Under the pieces are notes generated by a model. The model saw nothing but the letters and a program-made list of their open reading frames with translations, made no database searches and was not told the DNA's origin. From Ophiosphaerella korrae (Eukaryota; Ascomycota; Dothideomycetes; Pleosporales; Phaeosphaeriaceae), in assembly GCA_028456385.1 (NCBI GenBank), contig JALNQF010000455.1, positions 1 through 29,021 on the forward strand: 29,021 bases of DNA, read 5' to 3'. Position numbers and translations under genes: made by a program. Within the stretch, counting starts at the first letter, position 1. Every line of letters begins with the position of its first letter. Of the stretch, positions 1 through 9,127 are shown piece by piece.

Positions 1-300
1 TAAGCTAAGCTACTTATATATAGTAGAGTAGCTTAAATAGCTTATATAGCTTACTTACTACTATAAGCTTACTTAAATTATATAGAGTAGAGCTCTAACT
101 TATAATATAATCTATACTAAAAATTTAAATATAGAAACTATACTAACTAAATTAAGCTTAGTAGCAAAATTAAGCTATTTTAAAACTTAATTAAAAAGTT
201 ATACTAAAAGAAAAATTAAGAAAAAAAATACTACTACTTTAACTATTAATATAATAACATAGATTATATAATATAAAAAAAAATTTATTTAAAAAGTAAA
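1..300. other. AT-rich sequence of unclear origin
   Basis: This stretch is nearly all A and T, with repeated TAAGCTTA- and TAGCTTAC-like words. It has no open frame and no motif I can assign. It may be the rest of the reverse transcriptase of the minus-strand gypsy element that follows, or a different decayed repeat. Confidence 0.5.
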
Positions 301-2950
301 CTTTACTCTTTTCTCTACAAATTTAATATTTTATAATTTTTATAACTATTATAGTTTTAAAGATATAAAAGTTTAAAAATAATTAAAAAATAATTATACT
401 TTATTTTTTATACCCTTCTATAACTACTCTAGTAACTCTATAATTAGAAGTAATAAATACTAGTTCTTAAAAGTTATTTTATTAAGACCTTTATAGTCTA
501 TATATAGCTTTAAGCTACTATCTTTCTTTTTTATAAAGAGTATTAGCGCCTTTACTAAAGATTTTAAGTATTTTATTTTCTTTTAACTTATAAAGTTAGC
601 TAAGTACTTCTTTAGTACTTATAACTTAGTTACTAATAGATTATATAGTAGCTAATAGAGTAGTTATATATTTTATACTAACTTTATAGCTAAATCTTAA
701 AGTCTATACTTTACTAGAGTTATAGAGTTCTCTTTAAAAGCTATATCTACGTACTTAGTATATTATAGAGGTAATAAGCTTCCTTTAGAGCTAATTTAGC
801 TACTTTAACCTATATAGCTTACTAAATATATATATATATTACTCTATAGACTATATATTATTTAGTTAAACTATTTAGTATCTTCTATACTTACTAGTTT
901 AAACTTAGGTATATCTTTAGCTTTCTTACTTTAAAGGAGTACTCTCCTAGTACTATAGCTTATCTTAGGTTAATACTTATTAATCTAAGGTAAACTAAAG
1001 TATATATTATACTTCTTAGTATCTATTACTATAAATATCGCCTAGTATATCTATATATACTTACGTATATCTATAAAGGTAACATCTACTATTATTATAC
1101 TATATACGTTTAGTTCTTTTCTATTTACGCCTTCTTCTATTATATTAAGTAGAAGAGTAATAAAGAAGCTTTATTCCTTTACTAATATAGCTAATAAGAG
1201 GTTAAGTTATAACTTATTATCTATTATAGCCTTAAGCTATAGTACTATACTTATTACTACTTTAATTATTAAGAAACGTTTTAGCTTTATATAAGTAGTA
1301 TTATAAAGAGAACCTAAGTTTTTTTTTTTTTTTACTAAAGCTACGTAGGCTATAAAGTAGAAGATTAGTCTTTAGAGCTTAGAGCTTTTCTAGCTTTAGT
1401 AGAGTAATACCTAATATTTATTTTTTAAGCTTTATATAATTACTAATTCTATATATAAGGTTTCTATAGTTAAAATATATAAAGAGCTAGTAATTAGCTC
1501 TATTTTTATACTTCTTAGGCTTAGTTAGGTTATTTTATACTAGTTTATCTTACTTTACTTTTTTTAGAGTTTTTTTATCTTTTTCTAACTCTAATTTATT
1601 TATTTAGTAGTTCCTCTTCTTCTCTTTAGCTTTTTTAGTTTATAATAGTTACGTTTATCTTTTAGTATATAGCTAGTATTAGTATATAATATTAGCTTAC
1701 TTTTCTACTTAGGTAAGTATTATTAGCTTTTTAAGTAGAAGAAGTACTAATTAATCTTATATTACGTATAATAGTACCTTTCTATACTCTAATACCTATA
1801 GTTCTAGGCTTTAGCTAAGTAGCTCTTTTTAAAGTAAGTATATATACTCTAGTAAGTCTATTAAAGATTATTTATATTACTATCTATAGTTTTTTAGAGT
1901 ATAGTAAACTTATATCTTACGTTTAATAGGTATTCTAAGTATATTTAGTATTACTACCTTTAAATTAGCCTAATTTAGTACCTATATAAGAGTAAGGCTT
2001 TACTTACCTTTATAGTAAGCTTCTTAAGTTAAATTTAGTAGTTTAGAGAAGTATTTAATACTAAATTCTACTTTTTAGATTTCTATAGTAAAATATAGAG
2101 GAGACTAAAAGAAATAGCTTTTATAGTTCTTTTCTTAGTAGTTATATTTTACTCTATCTTTTTTTATAAATATTTATAGAAGTTCTAGTTATAGTAGATT
2201 TATAGCTAAAGATTAAGTTTAACTAAGTAGGCTAGTAGTAAGAGTATCTATCTTAACTACTAATTACTCTCTTACCTTATCTTAGGTATAAAGCTCTCTT
2301 AGCGCCTATACTTCTTTAAAGTTATAGGCCTCTTAGTACTATATATAGAGTTCTTCTAACTCTAAAGTAATATTACTCTAAGTTAGGCTAGATTAGCTCT
2401 ATTTACCTTATAGTATATTAGTAATATAACTTCTCTTATTTCTTTATATATACTATACTAGAGATAGCTTATTACCTTATACTATCTTTATAGTAAGTAG
2501 TATTATAGCTATTAGCTTTTCTAGTAGAGTAGACTAGCTATAGTATAGTAGTAAGCTCTCTATTATAATAGTATTTACTAGTATAATAAAAGTAGAGTAA
2601 TTATAATATAAAACCTAGTTACTTAAGACTAAGCTAGGTTACTAGTTAATTAAGAACGTTGTAATAGGAGTATAAGGAGTTAGGTTATAGTAAAGGGTAT
2701 ATTAGTAGATAAAGTAATTACTAGCTATCTAGTAATTCTTTTAAAGAGCTTATATACTCTTCTTCTAGAGCTAACTACTTTAGACTAACTTAAGATAGAG
2801 TAGTTTCTAATACTTAGTACGTAAAGGAGTCTTCTATATTAACAAAGAAGAGTTCCTATACGTATATTTACGCGTATATATATTAGTAATTAGTTTAAGT
2901 AATACTTAAAGTAGCTTTTAGGATACTAGACTAATCCTATATAGTTTAGA
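300..2950 (-). pseudogene. RIP-degraded Ty3/gypsy gag-pol (minus strand)
   Basis: This is a dead retrotransposon polyprotein read on the minus strand. The clearest piece is 481-540, which reads LFIKKKDSSLKLYIDYKGLN, the start of a gypsy reverse transcriptase (family form: F-V-K-K-K-D-G-S-L-R-L-C-V-D-Y-R). Just before it in the reading direction (about 600-790) are relics of the usual linker (xLPPxYxxYxDVFSKE and LYNLxxxELxVLKKYL). Just after it (about 400-480) is NKITFKN, the start of the next RT block. Many codons are now TAA or TAG, as expected when CAA, CAG and TGG lose C or G by RIP. Protease and gag should lie at about 1000-2900 by gene order, but I cannot place them securely; a CCHC-like relic may lie near 1750-1800. 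The element's 3' part is missing or lies beyond the window. Confidence 0.75.
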
Positions 2951-3537
2951 GCGTATCCTTAATTCCTTTACTCTTATTAAGACTTTGTCTCTATAAAGGA
3001 CTACTCTAAATTAAGAGCTATAGGTAGCTAAGATACTTTATACTCTTAATTAACTTAAGAAATAAGCTTATCTTATATAAGATCTCCTTTATTATTAGTC
3101 CTAAAGCCTATTAAGTCTAGTAATTACTTAACTTGTTAGGAGCTATTAACTAGCTATACACTTAGTAGCTATTCTTATAGAGGAGAATTATAAACTCTAG
3201 GTTATAAATAAACATTAAAGATGTAAGAAGGCTTAGCCTAGACAATATATCGCCTTAGGAGGCGTACTTAAAGCTAATTAGGCGCGTACATTAATTATAA
3301 CAATAGATAAGGCTACTAAAGAGGAGGCTTCTAGCGTGCGCTAACGTACGCCACTAACGTGTAGTAATTGCCATATACAAGGCCACAGAAGGAACCAATG
3401 TAGAACAATCTAATTTATCTACTTGTAAAGTTTTAACTTAATTAACTACGTTGTTGTGGAGTAATTGCGTGTTAGATTAGATAGATTTGATGGGGGTGCC
3501 TAAGGAGTAGGGCTGCCCGAGGAGTGGTGGAACACGT
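2950..3537. other. Transition zone: RIP-degraded to normal composition
   Basis: Base composition climbs gradually here. Up to about 3230 it is RIP-like; from 3240 on, CpA, TpG and GC-rich words reappear (for example GCGTGCGCTAACGTACGCCA near 3334). I see no gene. By position it may hold the 5' LTR or leader of the minus-strand gypsy element to the left; TGTTAGGAGC near 3135 could be an LTR edge, but I found no matching second LTR to prove it. Confidence 0.4.
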
Positions 3538-3946
3538 TATACCGAGAAGAATACTACGCTTAATAAGGTAGCTGCGTTGCGGCAGTTATCTGTGCTTCGT
3601 CGGGCAGGACTGCTAAGCAAAGACCTACATCCTAACTGTACAGAAGAGGCCTAGCCGTAATTTAACAGCGTCAATTATCAAAGCCCGCTAACTTGTGTTT
3701 AGCAGCTCTATACGGCTCACGTGATAGTTAGCGGCATGCGATATACTGAACGGCCGCGCCGCTAGCTTCTGCAAGCGCTCAGAATATCGCTAATCCGACT
3801 CGGGATTGGGAGCAGTGCCAAGTCCCTCGGGGCCACGGCGCTCGTTCAGTCCAGCCATCTTGTGCATTTCGAGACGCGGTCCAACGCACAGCGACGCCCA
3901 CTTTGTAACGTAGGCACATACCATTACGACGCCCTTGAGCTCCAGA
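3538..3946 (+). repeat. Inverted repeat, left arm (clean copy)
   Basis: This 409-bp segment is the reverse complement of 8300-8708, aligned base for base with no net insertion or deletion (paired positions sum to 12246). It keeps normal fungal composition. Nearly all differences are C or G here against T or A in the right arm, so this is the unmutated copy. Homology stops near TATACCGAG on the outside and after GAGCTCCAGA on the inside. I see no target duplication at its outer edge. It could be a terminal inverted repeat of a large element or one half of an inverted segmental duplication. Confidence 0.9.
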
Positions 3947-4223
3947 CTGAGATTGACGATCACCAATCAATCACCAGATCTCGTGCCGTCCTATATTAGT
4001 CGGAAGAATGCCTCAATTGCCAACCCAACTGGTAAGGCGGACGCCCGGCCAAGACCCCTAACACCTGCGGACCACCGGTATATTACCGCGGTGGGATCAG
4101 AACTCATCCAACGGAGATATACAGTCGCTCAAATCAGGACAAAGCGCTCGAAGCGCTAAGGCTTGCACGCGGAGTGCTTTTTCCTGGTCCGGCGGACCGT
4201 ATACACATGTCGTGACCTTGCGG

Positions 4224-4231
4224 TTTATAAA
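4224..4231 (+). promoter_or_regulatory. Possible TATA box of the GH2 gene
   Basis: TTTATAAA lies about 100 bp upstream of the ATG at 4332. Its position suits a fungal core promoter and argues against the in-frame ATG at 4212, which would place it inside the coding region. The call rests on sequence and spacing only. Confidence 0.4.
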
Positions 4232-4331
4232 GACAGGTTCTAGCGGGACCTGTGTCCTTTGGATCCACGGTCAGATTTTAGTCTGCAAATCTTTAGGACA
4301 GACAATCGACCGAGCGATCGACTTGACGAAG

Positions 4332-7114
4332 ATGTGGAGCGGCGCCTACGGAATTGCCCTCGCGGCTCTGCTGCTAGCCGCCGACCTGCCCCTGGCCGCG
4401 GCTCACGCTACTCTCTCACACCGCGCTACTGTTGGCGGGCGCGAGCGAGTTAGTATCAACGTCGGCTGGCGCTTCCACCGCTTCACTTCCAATCCCGACT
4501 CGCTGTCTTACAACACACTCAAGTCCTGGATCCTTCCTTCCGGCAACGATTTCATCAAAAGTTCAGGCTCCAAGAAGACTCGTCCCACCGGCACTCAGCC
4601 GGGTGCCAACCTCAACTTTACTCAGGCTTCTTTCAACGACGCCAGCTGGGAGGCAGTCAACGTACCGCATGACTGGGCCATCAAGGGGCCATTTAATGCT
4701 CCCGGGGTTAATGGTGCAATGGGAAAGCTACCCTCTAATGGCGTAGGCTGGTACCGCCGCGTCGTATCTTTCAGCGCTGAGGATGCCGGCAAGACCATCT
4801 TCCTCGATGTGGATGGCGCAATGTCATACGCGGCAGTCTGGCTTAATGGCAACCTCGTGGGGGGTTGGCCTTATGGGTACGCCAGTTTCCGGCTTGATTT
4901 AACGCCGTACGTCAAGACTGGGGCGGACAACATCTTAGCAATCCGTCTTGACAACCCTTTGGACAACTCTCGCTGGTATCCAGGCGCGGGCATCTACCGG
5001 AACGTTTGGCTTGTTAAATCAAACCCGGTGCATGTGGCCCAGTACGGGACATTTGTCACTACGCCCACGATCTCGTCCTCTTCTGCAACCGTCAGCCTGA
5101 CAGTTGATATCGAGAACAAGGGCACTAGCAGCCAAGTAGTTGATGTGGTCACCGAGATTCGGCCTCAAGACGAGTCTGGTGCGCAAGGCAGTGTTGTGGC
5201 TACCCTGTCAAAGGCATCGGCAACTGTTGCCGCAGGCGGTAAAGCAGTCGTCAGTGCCTCCGCAACCGTTGCCAACCCCAAGCTGTGGGGACCCAAACCG
5301 AATCAGACACCGAATCTATATGTTGCTATCACTAGACTGTCCGTCAATGGACAAGTGATTGATACTTAGTCAGTCAACCCCCCCCTCCCCTCCCCCTTCT
5401 TCCTCCCCAGTGCTACAACACCCGAAATATCATCTAATCATAGTCATAATCATCAGTGAGACGCCTTTTGGTATCCGGACTATTACCTACAATAAGGACA
5501 CTGGAATTAGCGTGAATGGACAGAAGATCCGTATTCAGGGGACAGTAAGTCAACCAAGTCAACCTGCCCCCTTATACTACAACATCCGAAACAGAATCTA
5601 ACTATAATCACCAGTGCAACCATCATGACCTCGGGAGCTTGGGCGCAGCTTTCAACTACCGAGCACAAGAGAGGCAGCTCCAGATGCTCCAGGAGATGGG
5701 CAACAATGCGCTGCGCACCTCCCACAACCCGCCCGCCCCTGAATTCCTTGAACTAGCCGATAAAATGGGGCTTATGGTGCTCGACGAGATCTTTGATTGC
5801 TGGAAGCAATCCAAGACCAGGAACGACTTTTCTCTAATCTTTGACGATTGGCATGAGCCGGACCTCCGCCTCTTTATTCGCCGAGACCGTAACCACCCGT
5901 CCATCATCGCCTGGTCCTTTGGTAACGAGATTCCCGAGCAAGGAGGTGCCTCTGGAGGCACCATTGGTGCTGAGCTCCGCGGAATCGTTCGTGACGAGGA
6001 CCCTACTCGGCAGGCTACCGCTGGCATGAACTCGGCTAGTCCCAATCAACCCCTCCCGGCTCAAGTCGACATCATCGGACTCAACTACAACGGCGAAGGC
6101 ACCGGCACCTCACTGTCATCTTCGTGGCCAGACTTCCGCTCAAAGTTTCCAAACAAGATGCTCTGGAGCACGGAAACCTCATCATGCCTTAGTTCCCGTG
6201 GGACATTCCTCTTCCCCGTTACTAGCGGCATGAGTGCGGTGGTGAGCAGCAATAGCGGTGGTGGCGAGGACCCCATAGGCATGCGCGTGAGCGCTTACGA
6301 CTTGTACTCAGATTGGTGGGCCTCGGGATCTCCAGACAAGGTCTTCTTCCAGCAGGACAAGTATCCATACGTCGCCGGCGAGTTTGTCTGGACGGGGTGG
6401 GATTACATCGGCGAGCCGACTCCCTACGCTGACAAGGCGCGCAGCTCCTACTTTGGAATCATCGACTTGGCGGGCTTCAAGAAGGATCGCTTCTATCTGT
6501 ACCAGGCGCGCTGGGCCCCCAACGTTCGCATGGCGCACATTCTTCCCCACTGGACCTGGCCCGACCGCGTCGGCCAGGTCACTCCAGTGCACGTCTATTC
6601 TTCGGCCGACGAAGCCGAGCTGTATGTCAACGGGAAGTCGGCTGGCCGTCTTAAGCGCGGAACCTCGAGCTGGCGCTTCCGATGGGACAGCGTCGTGTAC
6701 CAGCCCGGCGATCTCAAGGTCATCACCTATAAGAACGGCCAGGAATGGGCAACTGATACCAAGAGGACTGTTGGCAATGCTACCAAACTCGTTCTCTCGG
6801 CGGATCGCTCCAACATCAAGGGTGATGGGCTTGATCTATCCTTCATTACAGCCACCGTCGTCGACGCAAACGGCGATACCGTTCCAAGGGCTAGCAACTC
6901 GATCAGTTTCTCCATTACCGGGCCAGGGCTGATCTCTACAACCGACAACGGAGATCCCGCCGACTTCACTGTGTTCTCCAGCTTGACGCGCAAGGCTTTC
7001 AGCGGTCTTGCACTTGCAATTATCCGCAGCAACGTCGGCGCTGTTGGCAACCTCACTATCAGTGCTACCTCAAGTGGTCTGACTGGGGCATCGGTGACTG
7101 TCCAAGCCAGTTAG
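4332..7114 (+). CDS. Secreted glycoside hydrolase family 2 enzyme (beta-galactosidase-like), 3 exons
   Basis: Exons 4332-5368, 5457-5544 and 5615-7114 give 874 residues; the introns are phase 2 and phase 0. The start MWSGAYGIALAALLLA begins a signal peptide (cleavage near residue 24-26), so I prefer it to the in-frame ATG at 4212, which would put 40 residues before it. Domains: N-terminal sugar-binding jelly roll (about 40-230, VPHDW at 111-115, WYPGAGIYRN from 215), Ig-like sandwich (about 235-345), TIM barrel (about 350-660) with NHHDLG at 377, TSHNPP at 410 and DEIFDCW at 432. The acid/base should be E480 (SFGNEIPEQ) and the nucleophile E562 (LWSTETSS). A DUF4982-like segment (about 690-760) and a further Ig-like domain (about 767-874) follow. 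GH2 enzymes hydrolyse terminal beta-linked sugars with retention of configuration. Beta-galactosidase is the best guess; other GH2 activities, including beta-galactofuranosidase, cannot be excluded. No frameshift, premature stop or RIP damage is seen. Confidence 0.9.
5369..5456 (+). other. Intron 1 of the GH2 gene (88 bp, phase 2)
   Basis: The donor is GTCAGT and the acceptor ATCATCAG. Removing it joins IDT to ETPFGIRT through a split TAT codon (Y), which restores the conserved GH2 sequence; reading through hits TAG at once. A pyrimidine run (about 5378-5409) and a CTAAT branch-like site near 5434 fit a fungal intron. Its start and its last 40 bases resemble intron 2. Confidence 0.9.
5545..5614 (+). 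other. Intron 2 of the GH2 gene (70 bp, phase 0)
   Basis: The donor is GTAAGT, the branch-like site CTAAC is near 5598 and the acceptor is CACCAG. Splicing joins KIRIQGT to CNHHDLGSLG, matching the conserved GH2 barrel entry. CAGT occurs across both edges (5543-5546 and 5612-5615). The 34 bases at 5577-5610 match 27 of 34 with 5413-5446 in intron 1. Confidence 0.93.
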
Positions 7115-7149
7115 AGTTGTATTTGACGACATAGAATATTTGCCGATTA

Positions 7150-7155
7150 AATAAA
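7150..7155 (+). terminator. Poly(A) signal of the GH2 gene
   Basis: AATAAA lies 36 bases after the stop codon, in a short A-rich stretch. This is a typical place for a fungal 3'-end signal. The cleavage site cannot be seen. Confidence 0.55.
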
Positions 7156-8299
7156 AATGAGTTCCAAAAGAACAAGTTCTTTATCTCAAAGAGAGCGCAG
7201 TAGTCATCGCAGCTGTATTTGATGCAGCCCGAATGAAGCACTCTCCTCATCACTTCAGTGTTGTATAAACCTAACCAACTAAACACACACACCTTAGTGG
7301 AAACAAATTACATTTACTAACCCTTAGGTCCCTGCTTCAGGGTATTATTCGATTTTGTATCATCCTTTTGCCTAGGATGGTGGCAATGCGGGGCGAGATT
7401 AGACAAACTTGGGTCACAGATTTTGTCTATTGTGCAGAATATAGCGCAGTGAGCTGGGAGGAGCAATCTTGCAATAGCTATTTAATCTACTGTTAGCTCA
7501 ATCCATGGAAAGGCGAATACTGTCACGTCCCGGTGAAAGCGGAGAATGACGGTACTGGGACATGGTAATATTACAATGTCCACACACTTGAACTCATGTG
7601 TTTGGGATAGTTATGTTTAATGAAGTGATAAGGCTGGTGTTATTGTCAAGGCGATATTCCTATGCTGTCAATGAGGGTTGCCTAGTCGGCCAAGCCCCCA
7701 CGAAGTCACATGAGCGCAAGAGGGTTCTTGCACTCCGCCGGCGCTAGCAGAGAGGATGGCCGACCCGCTCTGGCCATACCCTTGCGCCGGAGGCGATGTT
7801 TTCTAGATATGGCTGAAGAGAAGAGTGCTGTATGCAGGTCCTGGATAGTGTAGTGCCTTGCTAAGCATGGCCACCATTACTGTACAGCTCTGCTAGTACT
7901 CATCCCTCACGAACATGAACAATCCAAAACTCCTCACGACTGTCAAAAGTCGAACTAGAGCACCTCTCTACGGCCCTATAGATTGCAGCGCCCATGCAAA
8001 GAGCCGCTAGTCGTTAGCCGTACGACAGCTGTATCACCAAAACATATGCGCTTGCAACGACGGCGTTTCGCCAGTAGCGCTCGGTTAAACCCACGTGCCG
8101 AAGCGCAGGCTTCGATTTCCAGAACCGCCGCGCTCTATCTTAGCTTGTATCCTTCCCATCACATTGTATTCCTCTTCAACGAGCCGACTAGAGCTCGGTG
8201 CTTGGTCTAGGAATCGGCGCTGGTAGACTCGAGAAGCATGAGGGCGTGGTGGGCTTGATTAGGTCTTTCGTTCGGTCAGCGGAGAGAACAACAGCGGGT
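7156..8299. other. Non-coding flank downstream of the GH2 gene
   Basis: The composition is normal, with no RIP signature. Open frames are short (75 codons or fewer), overlap in conflicting directions and show no recognisable motif. I found no RNA gene. The stretch is bounded by the GH2 3' end and the right inverted-repeat arm. Confidence 0.55.
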
Positions 8300-8708
8300 T
8301 CTAGAGCTCAAGGGCGTCGTAATGGTATGTGCCTACGTTACAAAGTAGGCGTCGCTGTGCGTTGGACTGCGTCTCGAAATGCACAAGATGGCTAGACTGA
8401 ACGAGCGCCGTGGCCCCGAGGGACTTAGTACTACTCCTAATCCCAAGTTAGATTAGCGATATTCTAAGCGCTTGCAGAAGCTAGCAGCGCAGCCGTTTAG
8501 TATATTATATACTACTAACTATTATGTAAGCTATATAGAGCTACTAAATATAAGTTAGTAGGCTTTAATAAGTAACGCTATTAAATTATAGCTAGGCCTC
8601 TTCTATATAGTTAGGATATATATCTTTACTTAGTAGTCTTACTTAATAAAGTATAGATAAATACTATAACGTAGCTACCTTATTAAGTATAGTATTCTTC
8701 TTAGTATA
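8300..8708 (-). repeat. Inverted repeat, right arm (RIP-mutated copy)
   Basis: Reverse complement of 3538-3946, same length of 409 bp. By hand count there are about 63 differences, of which about 60 are C:G in the left arm against T:A here. They are uneven: about 4 in 8300-8425, about 11 in 8426-8500 and about 48 in 8501-8708. Damage therefore rises away from the gene and towards the retrotransposon block. Changes fall mainly at CpA/TpG and CpG, and include a TGG-to-TAG change near 8391. Confidence 0.9.
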
Positions 8709-8793
8709 TAAGCTTTCTATAGTAATCTATAAGTAGATAAGCTTATAGATAGATATACTATACTTTAAGTAGATACTAAATATTTGTAATAGG

Positions 8794-9127
8794 TGTTAGT
8801 AGATTAAGAGGTAATATTAAAAGTTTATGTTATAATCTACAATATACTATAAATAATAGAAGATGTTTTGTAACTATCTTGTAATATCGCTTATAGTTAA
8901 TAATTAAATTACTAATAATATCCTAATAATATATATTACTACTAACTATATACTTATATTAATCTATTTATACAACATTATAGATTACTACTACTCTATT
9001 AGTACGTAACTATAGATTACCTTAATCTATTCGTACGTTATTATAGATTACTTTAATCTATTTGTACGTAATTATAGATTACTACTACGTGTCCTAGTTG
9101 TAAGTAGTTTCCTAATTAAAGTTGTTA
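8794..9127 (-). repeat. Left (3') LTR of the outer element
   Basis: 334 bp, starting TGTTAG on the plus strand and ending TTGTTA. The first 170 bp or so closely match 22179 onward and, reversed, the end of the LTR at 25714-26048. The middle differs: it has a 31-32 bp repeat instead of the 54-bp repeat of the other two. Beyond 9127 the internal 3' tail matches that of copy A (25500-25713 reversed). Confidence 0.8.
8980..9090. repeat. 31-32 bp tandem repeat in the left outer LTR
   Basis: Three full units starting ATAGATTAC (8980-9011, 9012-9042, 9043-9073) and a partial fourth from 9074. Each full unit ends in a GTACGT-containing word. The repeat is absent from the related LTRs at 22179 and 25714. 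Confidence 0.85.

Noticed and set aside
3779..3970. Minus-strand open frame of 63 codons, whose central part reappears at 8198-8395 on the plus strand
   Set aside because: The shared peptide is simply the consequence of the inverted repeat. The right copy is cut by a RIP-made TAG and no domain is recognisable.
3935..4159. Open frame of 74 codons upstream of the GH2 gene
   Set aside because: It crosses the edge of the inverted repeat and has no recognisable motif; its length is what chance gives in GC-balanced DNA.
4212..4331. Upstream in-frame ATG that would extend the GH2 protein by 40 residues
   Set aside because: It would place polar residues before the signal peptide and a TATA-like site inside the coding region; the ATG at 4332 starts directly on a good signal sequence.
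5411..5456. Alternative acceptor CCCCAG at 5405-5410 for intron 1
   Set aside because: Using it leaves in-frame stops before ETPFGIRT; the CAG at 5454-5456 restores the conserved frame.
7716..7731. Small perfect hairpin GCAAGA/TCTTGC, and ATGGCC/GGCCAT nearby
   Set aside because: Six-base stems without a T-tract or any RNA-gene context are expected by chance in 1.2 kb.
7983..8395. Two overlapping short plus-strand open frames
   Set aside because: No motif and no good start context; one overlaps the repeat arm.
3240..8720. The island as cargo of a giant Starship-type element
   Set aside because: No tyrosine-recombinase captain gene is present, and the unit is only 5 kb with inverted-repeat ends.
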